NCBI RefSeq assembly: GCF_018866305.1
Contig: NZ_CP076456.1
Coordinates: forward strand, 186,001 to 250,000
DNA: 64,000 nt
Origin: Arthrobacter sunyaminii
Lineage (GTDB): Bacteria; Actinomycetota; Actinomycetes; Actinomycetales; Micrococcaceae
Direction: 5' to 3'
This document shows, in pieces, positions 26,524-34,708 of the stretch (within the stretch, counting starts at the first letter, position 1; every line of letters starts with the position of its first letter). The notes below the pieces were generated by a model, which ran no database searches, had not been told where the DNA came from, and saw nothing but the letters and a program-made list of their open reading frames with translations. A program made the translations under genes and the position numbers.

Positions 26524-27178
26524 GGCGGTCCAGCCTCCTTTCAAGGGCTGATTGTCCCGTGGACAGGACGAGGCAGATCATCCAATAGATGAAGGCGGCC
26601 TCAATGTAGAGGGCCATAAACTCCCGGCTGAAGGCCGCTATCTCCTGTGCCTGCCGGAAGAGCTCGGTGACGAGGATCAGCGAGGCGAGGGAAGTGTCCT
26701 TGACCAGGCTGATGAAGGTGTTCGAGAGTGGCGGCACCGATACCCGTGCCGCCTGGGGGAGGATCACGCGGATGAGGGTCTGCGCGGGGGACATCCGGAT
26801 GGTGTACGCCGCTTCCCACTGGCCGCGCGGGACGGAGAGGATGGCGGCCCTGATGACTTCGGCCGCATAACCGCCCACGTTGAGGGAGAACGCGATGACG
26901 GCGCTGGGCCACGGGGGAACCAGCACTCCGATGGAAGGCAGCCCGTAAAAGATGACAAAGAGCTGGACCAGCAGCGGCGTGCCCCGGACAACCGACACGT
27001 AGGCGCGGGCAATGCCGGAGAGGATCCGCACCTTCGACAGGCGCATCAGGGCGATGCCGAGCGCAATGGCCAGACCCAGGACAAACGAGACCAGGGCCAG
27101 CGGGATGGTGCCCTTTACCGCTCCTTCCACAAGGGGCAGGAAGGAGCGCAGGACAAGGTCCCAGGTCGACTCATCCAC
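26510..27178 (-). CDS. Amino-acid (probable cystine) ABC transporter permease
   Basis: A 222-aa HisMQ-type permease with about five transmembrane segments. Characteristic parts: YVSVVRGTPLLVQLFVIFYG, the GGYAAEVIRAAILSVPRGQWEAA motif and LPQAARVSVPPLSNTFI. The start is GTG, 8 nt after the stop of the binding-protein gene. Confidence 0.9.
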   Translation of the reverse strand: MDESTWDLVLRSFLPLVEGAVKGTIPLALVSFVLGLAIALGIALMRLSKVRILSGIARAYVSVVRGTPLLVQLFVIFYGLPSIGVLVPPWPSAVIAFSLNVGGYAAEVIRAAILSVPRGQWEAAYTIRMSPAQTLIRVILPQAARVSVPPLSNTFISLVKDTSLASLILVTELFRQAQEIAAFSREFMALYIEAAFIYWMICLVLSTGQSALERRLDRHVAK

Positions 27179-27186
27179 GGACGGAC

Positions 27187-27993
27187 CTACTCGGAGACGT
27201 TCTCGCCGAAGTACTTCTCCGAGATCTCGGCGAGCGTTCCGTCAGCACGCAGTTCGGACAGTGCTTCGTTCACGGCGTCGCGCAGTTCAGTGTTGCCCTT
27301 CGCGAAGGCGAAGGCCGAAAGCGCGGGGTCATCGGTTTCGGCGGCGACCTCCAGCGGGGCGTCAGGGGTCTGCTGCATGTAGTCCAGGTACGTGAGCTTG
27401 TCATTGACCGTCGCGTCAACGCGTCCCTGCTCCAGCAGGGCCACTGCCTGGGCCCAGCCCTCCACGGCTTCGACTTTTGCCCCGTTTTCCTGCGCCAGTG
27501 TGTACCAGTTGCTGGTGAGGGACTGCGCGGTGGTCTTGTCCTTCAGATCCGCAAAGGAGCTGATGGACGATTCGCCGGCGGGTACCACAATGACCCCCGG
27601 GCTCACGGTGTAGGGCTCGGAGAACTCGTATGATTCCTCGCGCTGGGGGTTGATGGACACCTGATTGGCGATCATGGCAAAACGGTTGGCCTCCAGCCCG
27701 GCAAAGATGGCGTCCCACTGCGTTTCTTCGAACTCCACGTCAAGGCCGAGTTTGTCCGCTACGGCCTCGGTGATTTCGATGTCATATCCGGTCAGGTCAC
27801 CCGAACCGTCAGTGTGGAAGCTGAACGGACGGTAGGTGCCTTCCGTGCCAACCACTATGGTGCCGGCTTCCTGAATGGCCTCAAGTCCGGTGGGAGCGGT
27901 GGCGGCGTCATCAGTCCCGCCTGACCCGCAGGCAGCAAGCGTCAGGGTCCCGGTGGCCAGTGCGAGTGCTGCGAGGGTCTTGTGGATGCGCAT
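27187..27993 (-). CDS. Amino-acid (probable cystine) ABC transporter substrate-binding lipoprotein
   Basis: A 268-aa lipoprotein with signal peptide and lipobox LAAC. The mature part is a family-3 solute-binding protein. The segments GTEGTYRPFSFHTDGSGD, FEETQWDAIFAGLEANRF, and MIANQVSINPQREESYEFSE closely resemble the cystine-binding TcyA/FliY group; hence probable cystine uptake, consistent with other sulfur-acquisition genes in the window. The ligand remains inference. It is the first gene of the three-gene operon. Confidence 0.88.
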   Translation of the reverse strand: MRIHKTLAALALATGTLTLAACGSGGTDDAATAPTGLEAIQEAGTIVVGTEGTYRPFSFHTDGSGDLTGYDIEITEAVADKLGLDVEFEETQWDAIFAGLEANRFAMIANQVSINPQREESYEFSEPYTVSPGVIVVPAGESSISSFADLKDKTTAQSLTSNWYTLAQENGAKVEAVEGWAQAVALLEQGRVDATVNDKLTYLDYMQQTPDAPLEVAAETDDPALSAFAFAKGNTELRDAVNEALSELRADGTLAEISEKYFGENVSE

Positions 27994-28033
27994 GAGTCTC
28001 CTAGGGGTGTGGCAGACACACTACGCACTGGCG

Positions 28034-28076
28034 GCGGGATCTGCACGCAGCTTGTTACGTTGCGTGCAGATCCCGC
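28034..28076 (-). terminator. Strong hairpin between the zinc-ribbon gene and the cystine-type operon
   Basis: Perfect 16-bp inverted repeat (GCGGGATCTGCACGCA with its complement) around an 11-nt loop, starting 9 bp past the zinc-ribbon stop. It probably terminates that gene. Because it also lies about 40 bp upstream of the binding-protein start, it could instead sit in the operon's leader. Confidence 0.6.
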
Positions 28077-28085
28077 CTGGCCCGG

Positions 28086-28496
28086 TCAGGCCGGCACGCT
28101 GATCTGGAACCCGCAGCGGCACCGCAGCACTGTGGTGTCCAGCTGGACCTCGGGAACGGGAGTGCCGTCCGGGTCGGTGAAGACGGGTTCAAAAATGGAC
28201 GCTATGGCGCTGTCCTTGGGCTGCATCGGCTCTCCGCAGTGCAGATACTGTGCGGTGGTGCTGTCCGATTTCAGTTGCCGTGCACGCACGGACGAGTGCC
28301 GCACCGGATGGCCATAAAAGCTGTCGCATTCCGAGCAGGTGTAGCTGATTTCCAGGAACTCCGCTGCATCATCGCCAACGGCCGGTTCCACGGATTCAAT
28401 AATGAGGTAGTCATCCGTTCCGCACTGGGTACACCAGGGAACGTAGGGTTCAGGCGCAGGGTCTGCTTCGCCTTCGGGTCGTGCCTGCGTTGACAT
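28086..28496 (-). CDS. Zinc-ribbon hypothetical protein
   Basis: A 136-aa soluble protein with three cysteine pairs: CTQC near residue 22, CSEC near residue 54, and CRC near the C-terminus, plus a single Cys in YLHCGEP. The pattern fits a structural zinc ribbon. I do not recognise a named family. It is divergent from the DUF4442 gene. Confidence 0.65.
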   Translation of the reverse strand: MSTQARPEGEADPAPEPYVPWCTQCGTDDYLIIESVEPAVGDDAAEFLEISYTCSECDSFYGHPVRHSSVRARQLKSDSTTAQYLHCGEPMQPKDSAIASIFEPVFTDPDGTPVPEVQLDTTVLRCRCGFQISVPA

Positions 28497-28648
28497 TTGT
28501 GCCTCCAGATATGGTCCGGGCGGAAGACCTCCGGCCGGATCGGATACTAAGCATGCTTAATGATTTTACGTAGTGAAGGGGTAGGGAACAAGTCTTCGAA
28601 GGCAGGCGGATGGAAGATGAGCTGCGTCACGGCCGCTAGAGTGGGTGC

Positions 28649-29131
28649 GTGAAAGCTCTAACCGTGAAGCCGGCCGTGATGCGCCGGTTCATCAATCTTT
28701 GGCCGCCCTTTGTTTTTTCCGGCATTCACATCACGCATCTGGGCGCTGATTCGCTGTCCGCAGAGGTGCGGCTGCGGTTGCACTGGTGGAACCGCAATGT
28801 AGCGGGGGTGCATTTCGGCGGGTCGCTTTTTGCCATGACGGATCCCTTTTGGATGATGCTTCTGCTGCGTCATCTGGGCGCGGACCACGTGGTGTGGGAC
28901 CGGGCGGCGGAAATCGATTTCATCAAGCCCGGCCGCGGCGAGGTCACGGCCCGCTTTGTCCTGGCACCGGCCGACGTGGAGCGCCTCAGGAAGCTGGCTG
29001 CCGGCGGGGACAAGGTCCTGGAGTGGTTCTCCGTGGACGTGGTGGATGCCGACGGCGGTGTGGTGGCGCGGGTGCGCAAGCAGGTCTACGTCCGCCGCAA
29101 GCAGGAGCGGAACAAGACAGTAGCTGGCTAA
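28649..29131 (+). CDS. DUF4442 hotdog-fold protein (thioesterase-like)
   Basis: A 160-aa protein with a hotdog-fold pattern: MRRFINLWPPFVFSGIHI, VRLRLHWWNRNVAGVHFGGS (the VGTxHGG-like helix start), FAMTDPFWMMLLL, and IDFIKPGRGEVTARF. DUF4442 proteins are related to acyl-CoA thioesterases; the substrate is unknown. Starts with GTG. Confidence 0.82.
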   Translation: MKALTVKPAVMRRFINLWPPFVFSGIHITHLGADSLSAEVRLRLHWWNRNVAGVHFGGSLFAMTDPFWMMLLLRHLGADHVVWDRAAEIDFIKPGRGEVTARFVLAPADVERLRKLAAGGDKVLEWFSVDVVDADGGVVARVRKQVYVRRKQERNKTVAG

Positions 29132-29151
29132 CCGAACGCTCGGACCGGCCG

Positions 29152-29679
29152 CTACAGGTTTCCCTCCGCCGGGCCGAGCAGGGCGGTAAGGCTCTCCCAC
29201 CGGCCGATTTCACAGCCGTCCCGCAGCGAGAAGGTGCGGTCCACGGCTTCGCCGTTCACAGTGCCGGTGACATGGGCGCGCTGCTGCCCCTTGATGATCT
29301 GCGTGCACATCAGATTTGCGTCCGGGGCGGCAAACAGCGCGCTTCCCTGCTCCGCCAGTCCTGCGCAGGCCGCTGCCGGATCCGGTGCGTCGGAGCTGCC
29401 CACGGGGGTGGCGCCGTCGCACTGCAATGTCCAGGTTGCGCTGGTGGTCTCACCGTCTTGCCGGTACTCCACGGTCAGCGAGGTCCCGGCTGATGATGCA
29501 TCCGGTGCCGTAGTTCCTCCGGCTGACGGGGATGCTGAGGGGGAAGCAGAGGAAGAAGCAGAAGAGGAAGCAGATGGAGAGGCAGAGTCGGCTGACGGTG
29601 CGCCGGCGGAGTCGCCGCACGCCGACAGGGCAAGGGCGGCAACACCAAGGACAAGCAGTCCTCGAAGGGAACGGAACAT
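29152..29679 (-). CDS. SSI-like (subtilisin inhibitor family) lipoprotein
   Basis: A 175-aa exported protein. The signal peptide ends in LSAC; then comes a Ser/Ala/Pro-rich linker with repeated ASPSAS units, then a ~100-residue domain with four cysteines (TLQCDG, AAACAG, LMCTQII, DGCEIGRW), the layout of Streptomyces subtilisin inhibitor-like proteins. Family members bind serine proteases. Whether this one inhibits a protease is unproven. The start at 29679 has GGAGG upstream; a longer ORF start at 29751 has none. Confidence 0.78.
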   Translation of the reverse strand: MFRSLRGLLVLGVAALALSACGDSAGAPSADSASPSASSSASSSASPSASPSAGGTTAPDASSAGTSLTVEYRQDGETTSATWTLQCDGATPVGSSDAPDPAAACAGLAEQGSALFAAPDANLMCTQIIKGQQRAHVTGTVNGEAVDRTFSLRDGCEIGRWESLTALLGPAEGNL

Positions 29680-29710
29680 GGGCGAGACCTCCGGGTAGGG
29701 TGGCCCCAGC

Positions 29711-30244
29711 CTAGCCAATTCCGCCGGTTTCGTCCGCATCCGCTGCAGCACGCGCCTGAGCTAGGAAATATGGTCCCTGGCCGGGGTAATAGTCACCGAA
29801 CTCCGGAACCGTGGCGCCTCCGCGGACAGCCGCCAGCCGGTCCAGATAGTATTCCCAGCCGGGCCCCACGCCTTCCGCAGCCAGCGGATCGTCCAGATGA
29901 TGAATGAAATCCAACCGGGTTCCGCCGGAATGGCCCTGGAAACGGATCTCCAGATCCCAGCTGCCGTACTCGTCCTTCACCAGCAGGCGAAGCAGTTCAG
30001 GGGCGGTGCATTCGGAGACCTGCAGCCGGCTCCACGGCAGCCCATCCTCATAGAGCATCTGAAGATCCAGCCATGATCCCCGGGCGGGGGTGCCCTGCCA
30101 GCGTCCAAACCAGGAGGCCGTTTGGGCGGAATCCGTGAAACTGGACCAGACGGCGTCCGGCGGTTCCGAAAACAACCGGGAAAAAGTCAGGTCGTAGGAT
30201 TCCGGTCCGGTGCGGGTGATCCTGCCGGTGGGTTGTGGCTCCAT
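29711..30244 (-). CDS. SRPBCC / AHSA1-like protein
   Basis: A 177-aa protein with the AHSA1-like ligand-binding fold: LTFSRLFSEPPDAVWSSFTD, ASWFGRWQGTPARGSW, LLRLLVKDEYGSWDLEIRF, and GTRLDFIHHLDD. The ligand is unknown. Its ATG lies 58 bp inside the end of the upstream gene in another frame, preceded by a strong AGGAGC site, so the long overlap appears genuine. Confidence 0.8.
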   Translation of the reverse strand: MEPQPTGRITRTGPESYDLTFSRLFSEPPDAVWSSFTDSAQTASWFGRWQGTPARGSWLDLQMLYEDGLPWSRLQVSECTAPELLRLLVKDEYGSWDLEIRFQGHSGGTRLDFIHHLDDPLAAEGVGPGWEYYLDRLAAVRGGATVPEFGDYYPGQGPYFLAQARAAADADETGGIG

Positions 30245-31167
30245 AGCTGCTCCTGAAGGGGTTCCAGCAGGCCAAGGATGCGGGCCCGCAGCAGTTGTGA
30301 TTCTTCACTGAACTGTCGCTGGGCGGCAGCATATTCACTCCGGCCGCCCGGGGTTTCCACACGGATTGGAGAGTAGCCCCAATCCTGCAAATCGTAGGGG
30401 GAGGCCTGCATGTCCATGGTTCGAATGCGCCAGGACAGTTCAAAGCAGTCCATGACCAGTTCGCTCGGCAGCAGCGGAACCAGCTTGTAGGCCCACTTGT
30501 AGAGGTCCATGTTGGCGTGCAGGCAGCCGGGCTGCTCCAGGTCAACCTGGTTTTCGCGGGTGGGCCGGAGTTCATTCAGGGGCACCGCCTGCGGTGCGTA
30601 GAAACGGAATGCGTCGAAGTGGGTGCACCGGATCTTGCTGCGCTCCACGAGCTCGTCAGTTCCCTGCGCACCCAGGCGGAGCTGCAGGTATTCATGTCTG
30701 ATGCCGTTGGTGTCCGACTTGTAAGCCATCGCCCACTCATGCATGCCGAAGCAGCCCAGTGTTGCCTTCCGTGCGGCAGTGCGGGCAAGCAGCCTGGCAG
30801 TGAAGGCAGTGGCGTCTCCCCGCGCCGCCGCAAAGGCGGGCAGGTCCACGGTCACCGCCGTCGTGCCGGCGCCGAGTCCCGCCGCTGCAAGTTCCGGCTC
30901 GCTGAGGGGGCGGTAAAATTTCCAGTCTTTGCGCTCGCCGGCCGCCGTCCCGGCCAGGACGACGCCGGCCCCCGGATGCCAGCGCAGCAGCTGTCCGGGC
31001 TTCTGGGAGTAGTAGGTAAAGAGGAAATCTTCCACGGGGTGCTTTTGCCCCGCGGACCGGCGGGACAGGAATCCCTCCGCGAAAGGCTGCACGCGCTCCC
31101 GGTGCTGCTGAACCAGCGGCAGCCACTGATCCTCTCGGAGGACGGCGGAGAAAGCGGAAGAAGTCAC
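30187..31167 (-). CDS. 3-methyladenine DNA glycosylase-annotated family protein
   Basis: A 326-aa soluble protein of an actinobacterial family usually labelled 3-methyladenine DNA glycosylase: LVQQHRERVQPFAEGFLSRR, HPVEDFLFTYYSQKPGQLLRWHP, GCFGMHEWAMAYK, LRPTRENQVDLEQPGCLHANMD, and LVMDCFELSWRIRTMDMQ. I see no helix-hairpin-helix motif, so the glycosylase label is weak. GTG start at 31167. The 3' end overlaps the SRPBCC gene by 58 bp. Confidence 0.65.
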   Translation of the reverse strand: MTSSAFSAVLREDQWLPLVQQHRERVQPFAEGFLSRRSAGQKHPVEDFLFTYYSQKPGQLLRWHPGAGVVLAGTAAGERKDWKFYRPLSEPELAAAGLGAGTTAVTVDLPAFAAARGDATAFTARLLARTAARKATLGCFGMHEWAMAYKSDTNGIRHEYLQLRLGAQGTDELVERSKIRCTHFDAFRFYAPQAVPLNELRPTRENQVDLEQPGCLHANMDLYKWAYKLVPLLPSELVMDCFELSWRIRTMDMQASPYDLQDWGYSPIRVETPGGRSEYAAAQRQFSEESQLLRARILGLLEPLQEQLWSHNPPAGSPAPDRNPTT

Positions 31168-31237
31168 GCAATCATTATCCCGCTCCAGCTCCCCGTTGTG
31201 GGGCCCGGTGCCGTTGCTGCGGCCCCCGGGGACCGAA

Positions 31238-31696
31238 TCAGTTCTGATCCGCTGCCACTGCCAACTGTGCGGACTCAATCAGACGCCGCATGGCTTCATT
31301 CAGTTCCTGCACCTGGTCCCGGGTCAGATTCAACCGTTCCAGCATGGTGCCCGGGACCTCAGCAGCCTTCCCCCGAAGGGAACGTCCGGCTTCCGTCAGC
31401 TCCACGGCCAGGGACCGGTCATCTTCCGGTGCACGGTTGCGTGTGAGGAGCCCGGCCGCCTCCAGTCGCTTGAGCATCGGGGACAAGGTGGCCGGCTCCA
31501 TGGCCAGGGCCGCACCGAGGCTGCGGACGCTTCGCGGGCTCTGCTCCCAGAGGGCAAGCATGACCAGATACTGCGGATGGGTGAGACCGAGTTTTTCCAG
31601 CACGGGTTTGTAGGCGCCGACAACGCTTCGGGAGGCCACGGACAGGGCAAAGCACAGCTGATGTTCCAGCAGGAGGTCCTCATCAACCCGGCTCAT
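31238..31696 (-). CDS. OhrR-like MarR-family transcriptional regulator
   Basis: A 152-aa winged-helix repressor. From this start the N-terminus aligns with the organic-peroxide sensor OhrR: QLCFALSVASR puts a lone Cys at residue 15, KPVLEKLGLTHPQYLVMLALWE follows, and the DNA-binding part is LGAALAMEPATLSPMLKRLE with wing DDRSLAVELTEAG. Tyr29 is kept, but the residue-19 Tyr of Bacillus OhrR is Ser. The start at 31696 has a good site (AGAAGG...GAGG); longer starts would run through the palindrome. No ohr gene is adjacent. Confidence 0.85.
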   Translation of the reverse strand: MSRVDEDLLLEHQLCFALSVASRSVVGAYKPVLEKLGLTHPQYLVMLALWEQSPRSVRSLGAALAMEPATLSPMLKRLEAAGLLTRNRAPEDDRSLAVELTEAGRSLRGKAAEVPGTMLERLNLTRDQVQELNEAMRRLIESAQLAVAADQN

Positions 31697-31714
31697 GTCC
31701 TCATCCCTTCTTGA

Positions 31715-31736
31715 AATCATTAGTGCACTAATGATT
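31715..31736. promoter_or_regulatory. Perfect 22-bp palindrome, probable MarR/OhrR operator
   Basis: Half-site AATCATTAGTG followed directly by its exact complement. It lies 18 bp upstream of the regulator's ATG and 46 bp upstream of the divergent small gene's ATG, the usual place for an autoregulatory MarR operator. Confidence 0.8.
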
Positions 31737-31782
31737 AGCGTACTATGGGCTGCAGGCAAGGAAGTTGCGAAAGGTGCAGGAC

Positions 31783-31998
31783 ATGGCTGACAAAGAGAGC
31801 TTTACCTCAAAATTCATGCGGACAACCGGCAAGGTCCGGTTGATTTTCGGTCCTGCCCAGACCAGTGCCCTGGACCATCCCATGACGGATGAAAACCAGC
31901 AGCTGCTCAAGGAACAGCAGGCCCAGGAGAAGGCTCTTTGGGAAACGGTTACGCGCGCCGACGGCAGCAGTTACATCGTTTCCCGCAAGCCTGAGTAG
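31783..31998 (+). CDS. Small hypothetical protein divergent from the OhrR-like regulator
   Basis: A 71-aa soluble protein, MADKESFTSKFMRTTGKVRL then FGPAQTSALDHPMTDENQQLLKEQQAQ, a short charged helix and a C-terminal SYIVSRKPE. No family recognised. It shares the palindrome-containing promoter region with the regulator, so it is a candidate target. Confidence 0.6.
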   Translation: MADKESFTSKFMRTTGKVRLIFGPAQTSALDHPMTDENQQLLKEQQAQEKALWETVTRADGSSYIVSRKPE

Positions 31999-32137
31999 CA
32001 ACTCCGAGAAAACCCGATACCGACGTTTGCGTATTCGACCCGTACCACCGCGGTGAGCGCGTACGGTTGATTAACCCGGAACCCAGGCCACCTGCGTCTG
32101 GACGGACTTCCGGCCTCAACCGCACAAGGAACTTTCC

Positions 32138-32449
32138 ATGAGCGCTGAAATCCCTCCCCGGCCTGCACCCTTCGCCCACGGCGCCGGGATGGCCGGTCGG
32201 GTGGCCCGCCTGGTCTCCGTTTTCTACGGAGATGCTGAACGCGATCGCGTAACCGAACCCGTACGCCATCTGCATGACGATCTGGAAAATGAGATCGACG
32301 ACCAGCTACGGTCCATTCGGGTGGAAACGGATGCAGACGGCAGGCACTACGCCGTCCGGGTTACCGACCCGGCGGAACCTGAGCCGCCGGGACTGCCCCT
32401 GTCCTACCGGAACTATTCGCTTCGTCCGCCGCTGCCCCCGGACGCCTAA
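32138..32449 (+). CDS. Hypothetical protein, 103 aa
   Basis: A soluble, acidic protein with AAGGA before the ATG. It has a central helical segment VARLVSVFYGDAERDRVTEPVR and a Pro-rich C-terminus. No family recognised. It converges on lysC with 9 bp between stops. Confidence 0.55.
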   Translation: MSAEIPPRPAPFAHGAGMAGRVARLVSVFYGDAERDRVTEPVRHLHDDLENEIDDQLRSIRVETDADGRHYAVRVTDPAEPEPPGLPLSYRNYSLRPPLPPDA

Positions 32450-32458
32450 ACAGCCGTT

Positions 32459-33745
32459 CTAGCGGCCGGTGCCGCCGTACACGGTGGCCTCGGCTTCGCC
32501 GTCGAGCCCGAATGCGGCATGGACGGCGCGGACAGCCGTGTTCAGAAGCGCGGCGTCAGTGACAACCGAGATGCGGATTTCCGACGTGGAGATCATGTCG
32601 ATGTTCACCCCGGCCAGATGCAGTGCTTCGAAGAACTTGTGCGAGACGCCCGGGTTGGAGCGCATGCCGGCGCCGATCAGGGACAGCTTGCCGATCTGCT
32701 CGTTGTAGTCGATGCTGTCGAAGCCCACCTCCGCCTTGGCCGCGTTCAGGGCTGCCATGGCCGCCTGGCCGTCAACGATCGGCAGGGTGAAGGAGATATC
32801 CGTCTTTCCCGAGCCCTGGGTGGAGACGTTCTGCACGATCATGTCGATGTTCGTGTTGGCACCGGCCACGATGCCGAAGATCTCTGCCGCCTTGCCGGGG
32901 ATGTCCGGCACGCCCACCACGGTGAGCTTGGCTTCGGAGCGGTCATGTGCGACGCCGGAAATGATGGGCTGTTCCAAGGGTTCTCCCTCTTGAATCTTGA
33001 TCTTGTCATCGGGGCTGGGCAGGACCCAGGTTCCCTCGTGCTGGCTGAAGGAGGAGCGCACATGCAGCGGAACGCCAAAACGGCGGGCGTACTCCACGCA
33101 GCGCAGGTGCAGGATCTTGGCTCCGGACGCCGCCATTTCCAGCATTTCCTCGCTGGAGATGGTGTCAATCTTCTGAGCGGTGGGGGCCACGCGGGGATCC
33201 GCGGTGTAAATGCCGTCCACGTCGGTGTAGATCTCGCAGACGTCAGCGCCCAGCGCGGCGGCCAGCGCGACGGCGGTCGTGTCCGAACCGCCGCGGCCCA
33301 GCGTGGTGATGTCGTGGCTGTCCCGGCTCATGCCCTGGAACCCGGCGACAATGGCGACGTCGCCCTTCTCGATGGCCGTCTTGATCCGGTGCGGCGAAAC
33401 ATCAATGATGCGGGCCTTGCCGTGGATGGCATCGGTGATCATGCCGGCCTGGCTGCCGGTGAAGGATTGGGCGGATCCGCCGCGTTCGTTGATGGCCATG
33501 GCCAGCAGCGCCATGGAAATACGTTCACCGGCGCTCAGCAGCATGTCCATCTCGCGGGCGTTTCCGCCGGAGGTAATCTGCGCGGCCAAATCCAGCAGTT
33601 CATCGGTGCTGTCACCCATGGCGGAAACCACCACCACCACCTCGTTGCCGGCGGCGTGAGTGTCCACAACCCGCTGGGCAACGCGCTTGATGCCTTCGGC
33701 GTCCGACACGGAGGAACCGCCGAATTTCTGAACTATCAGGCTCAT
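32459..33745 (-). CDS. lysC: Aspartate kinase
   Basis: A 428-aa aspartokinase: ATP-dependent phosphorylation of aspartate, the entry step to Lys, Thr, Met and diaminopimelate. The kinase domain carries KFGGSSVSD at the N-terminus, LLSAGERISMALLAM, GRGGSDTTAVALAAAL, and YTDVDGIYTADPR; two ACT domains follow (VGVPDIPGKAAEIFG and IGAGMRSNPGVSHKFFEAL), the feedback-inhibition region. Downstream asd, often next to lysC, is not adjacent here. recR and dnaX lie upstream on the same strand. Confidence 0.96.
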   Translation of the reverse strand: MSLIVQKFGGSSVSDAEGIKRVAQRVVDTHAAGNEVVVVVSAMGDSTDELLDLAAQITSGGNAREMDMLLSAGERISMALLAMAINERGGSAQSFTGSQAGMITDAIHGKARIIDVSPHRIKTAIEKGDVAIVAGFQGMSRDSHDITTLGRGGSDTTAVALAAALGADVCEIYTDVDGIYTADPRVAPTAQKIDTISSEEMLEMAASGAKILHLRCVEYARRFGVPLHVRSSFSQHEGTWVLPSPDDKIKIQEGEPLEQPIISGVAHDRSEAKLTVVGVPDIPGKAAEIFGIVAGANTNIDMIVQNVSTQGSGKTDISFTLPIVDGQAAMAALNAAKAEVGFDSIDYNEQIGKLSLIGAGMRSNPGVSHKFFEALHLAGVNIDMISTSEIRISVVTDAALLNTAVRAVHAAFGLDGEAEATVYGGTGR

Positions 33746-33990
33746 GCGTACACGCTCTCTGAATCACTTCCGGTTTGCTGCCCGGCGACGTCCTCGGCGC
33801 AGTGCATCTGATGTCATCCCCGGCAGTCCAGGGAAGCCGGGCCACGGATACTGTGGCCAATCATCAAAAGTCTAGCGTTGCGGCCTGAACCGGCCGAAAT
33901 AGAGGGGACATATGCACTTAATGTCACGTTCGGGCAGGTCCGGGGGGATGCCGGATGCTTCCGAGGTGCAGACGGGACCCGGAGAACCGG

Positions 33991-34587
33991 CTAGGACATG
34001 CTGCGCCGGCCCTCGAAGGCCCGGCCCAGCGTAATTTCGTCGGCGTATTCCAGGTCCCCGCCCACCGGCAGGCCGGACGCCAGCCGTGTGACGTTGATGC
34101 CCAGCGTCTTGAGCATGCGGGACAGGTACGTGGCCGTCGCTTCGCCTTCGAGGTTGGGGTCCGTGGCGATGATGATTTCGGAGATCTGCTCGTCCGAGAG
34201 CCGGCTGAGGAGCTCACGGATGCGAAGCTGGTCCGGTCCGATTCCGGCAATGGGATTAATGGCGCCGCCCAGCACGTGGTACCGGCCGCGGAAGGACCGG
34301 GTGCGTTCCACCGCAATGACGTCCTTGGACTCTTCAACCACGCAGATCATGGTCGGGTCCCGGCGGCTGTCGCGGCAGATGGCACACGTTTCCTGCTCGG
34401 TAACGTTGCCGCAGATGCTGCAGAACTTCACCTTGTCCTTAACCGTGACGATGGAGGACGCCAGTTTCCGCATGTCCTCCGGATCCGCTTCCAGAATGTG
34501 GAAGGCAATGCGCTGGGCGGACTTGGGGCCAATCCCCGGAAGCCGTCCCAGCTCATCAATCAGTTCCTGAACTGCGCCTTCGTACAC
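33991..34587 (-). CDS. recR: Recombination mediator protein RecR
   Basis: A 198-aa protein that works with RecF/RecO to load RecA at gaps. The N-terminal helix-hairpin-helix [18 protein letters not shown] is followed by the four-Cys zinc finger CSIC...CAIC, then the Toprim domain starting [14 protein letters not shown]. The GTG at 34587 has AGAAGG upstream and gives the standard [14 protein letters not shown]-terminus. ybaB, which often separates dnaX and recR, is missing; the gap from dnaX is 121 bp. Confidence 0.95.
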   Translation of the reverse strand: MYEGAVQELIDELGRLPGIGPKSAQRIAFHILEADPEDMRKLASSIVTVKDKVKFCSICGNVTEQETCAICRDSRRDPTMICVVEESKDVIAVERTRSFRGRYHVLGGAINPIAGIGPDQLRIRELLSRLSDEQISEIIIATDPNLEGEATATYLSRMLKTLGINVTRLASGLPVGGDLEYADEITLGRAFEGRRSMS

Positions 34588-34708
34588 GTGACCTTCTCTG
34601 CTGGATTGGTGCGCCGCCGTTGGGGCTGCGTTGGTGCTGCCGTTACCGGACGATCCCGCCGGCAAGCCGACGGGAGTGCATTGTCAGTCGGACCGCGGAA
34701 ACGGCGGG

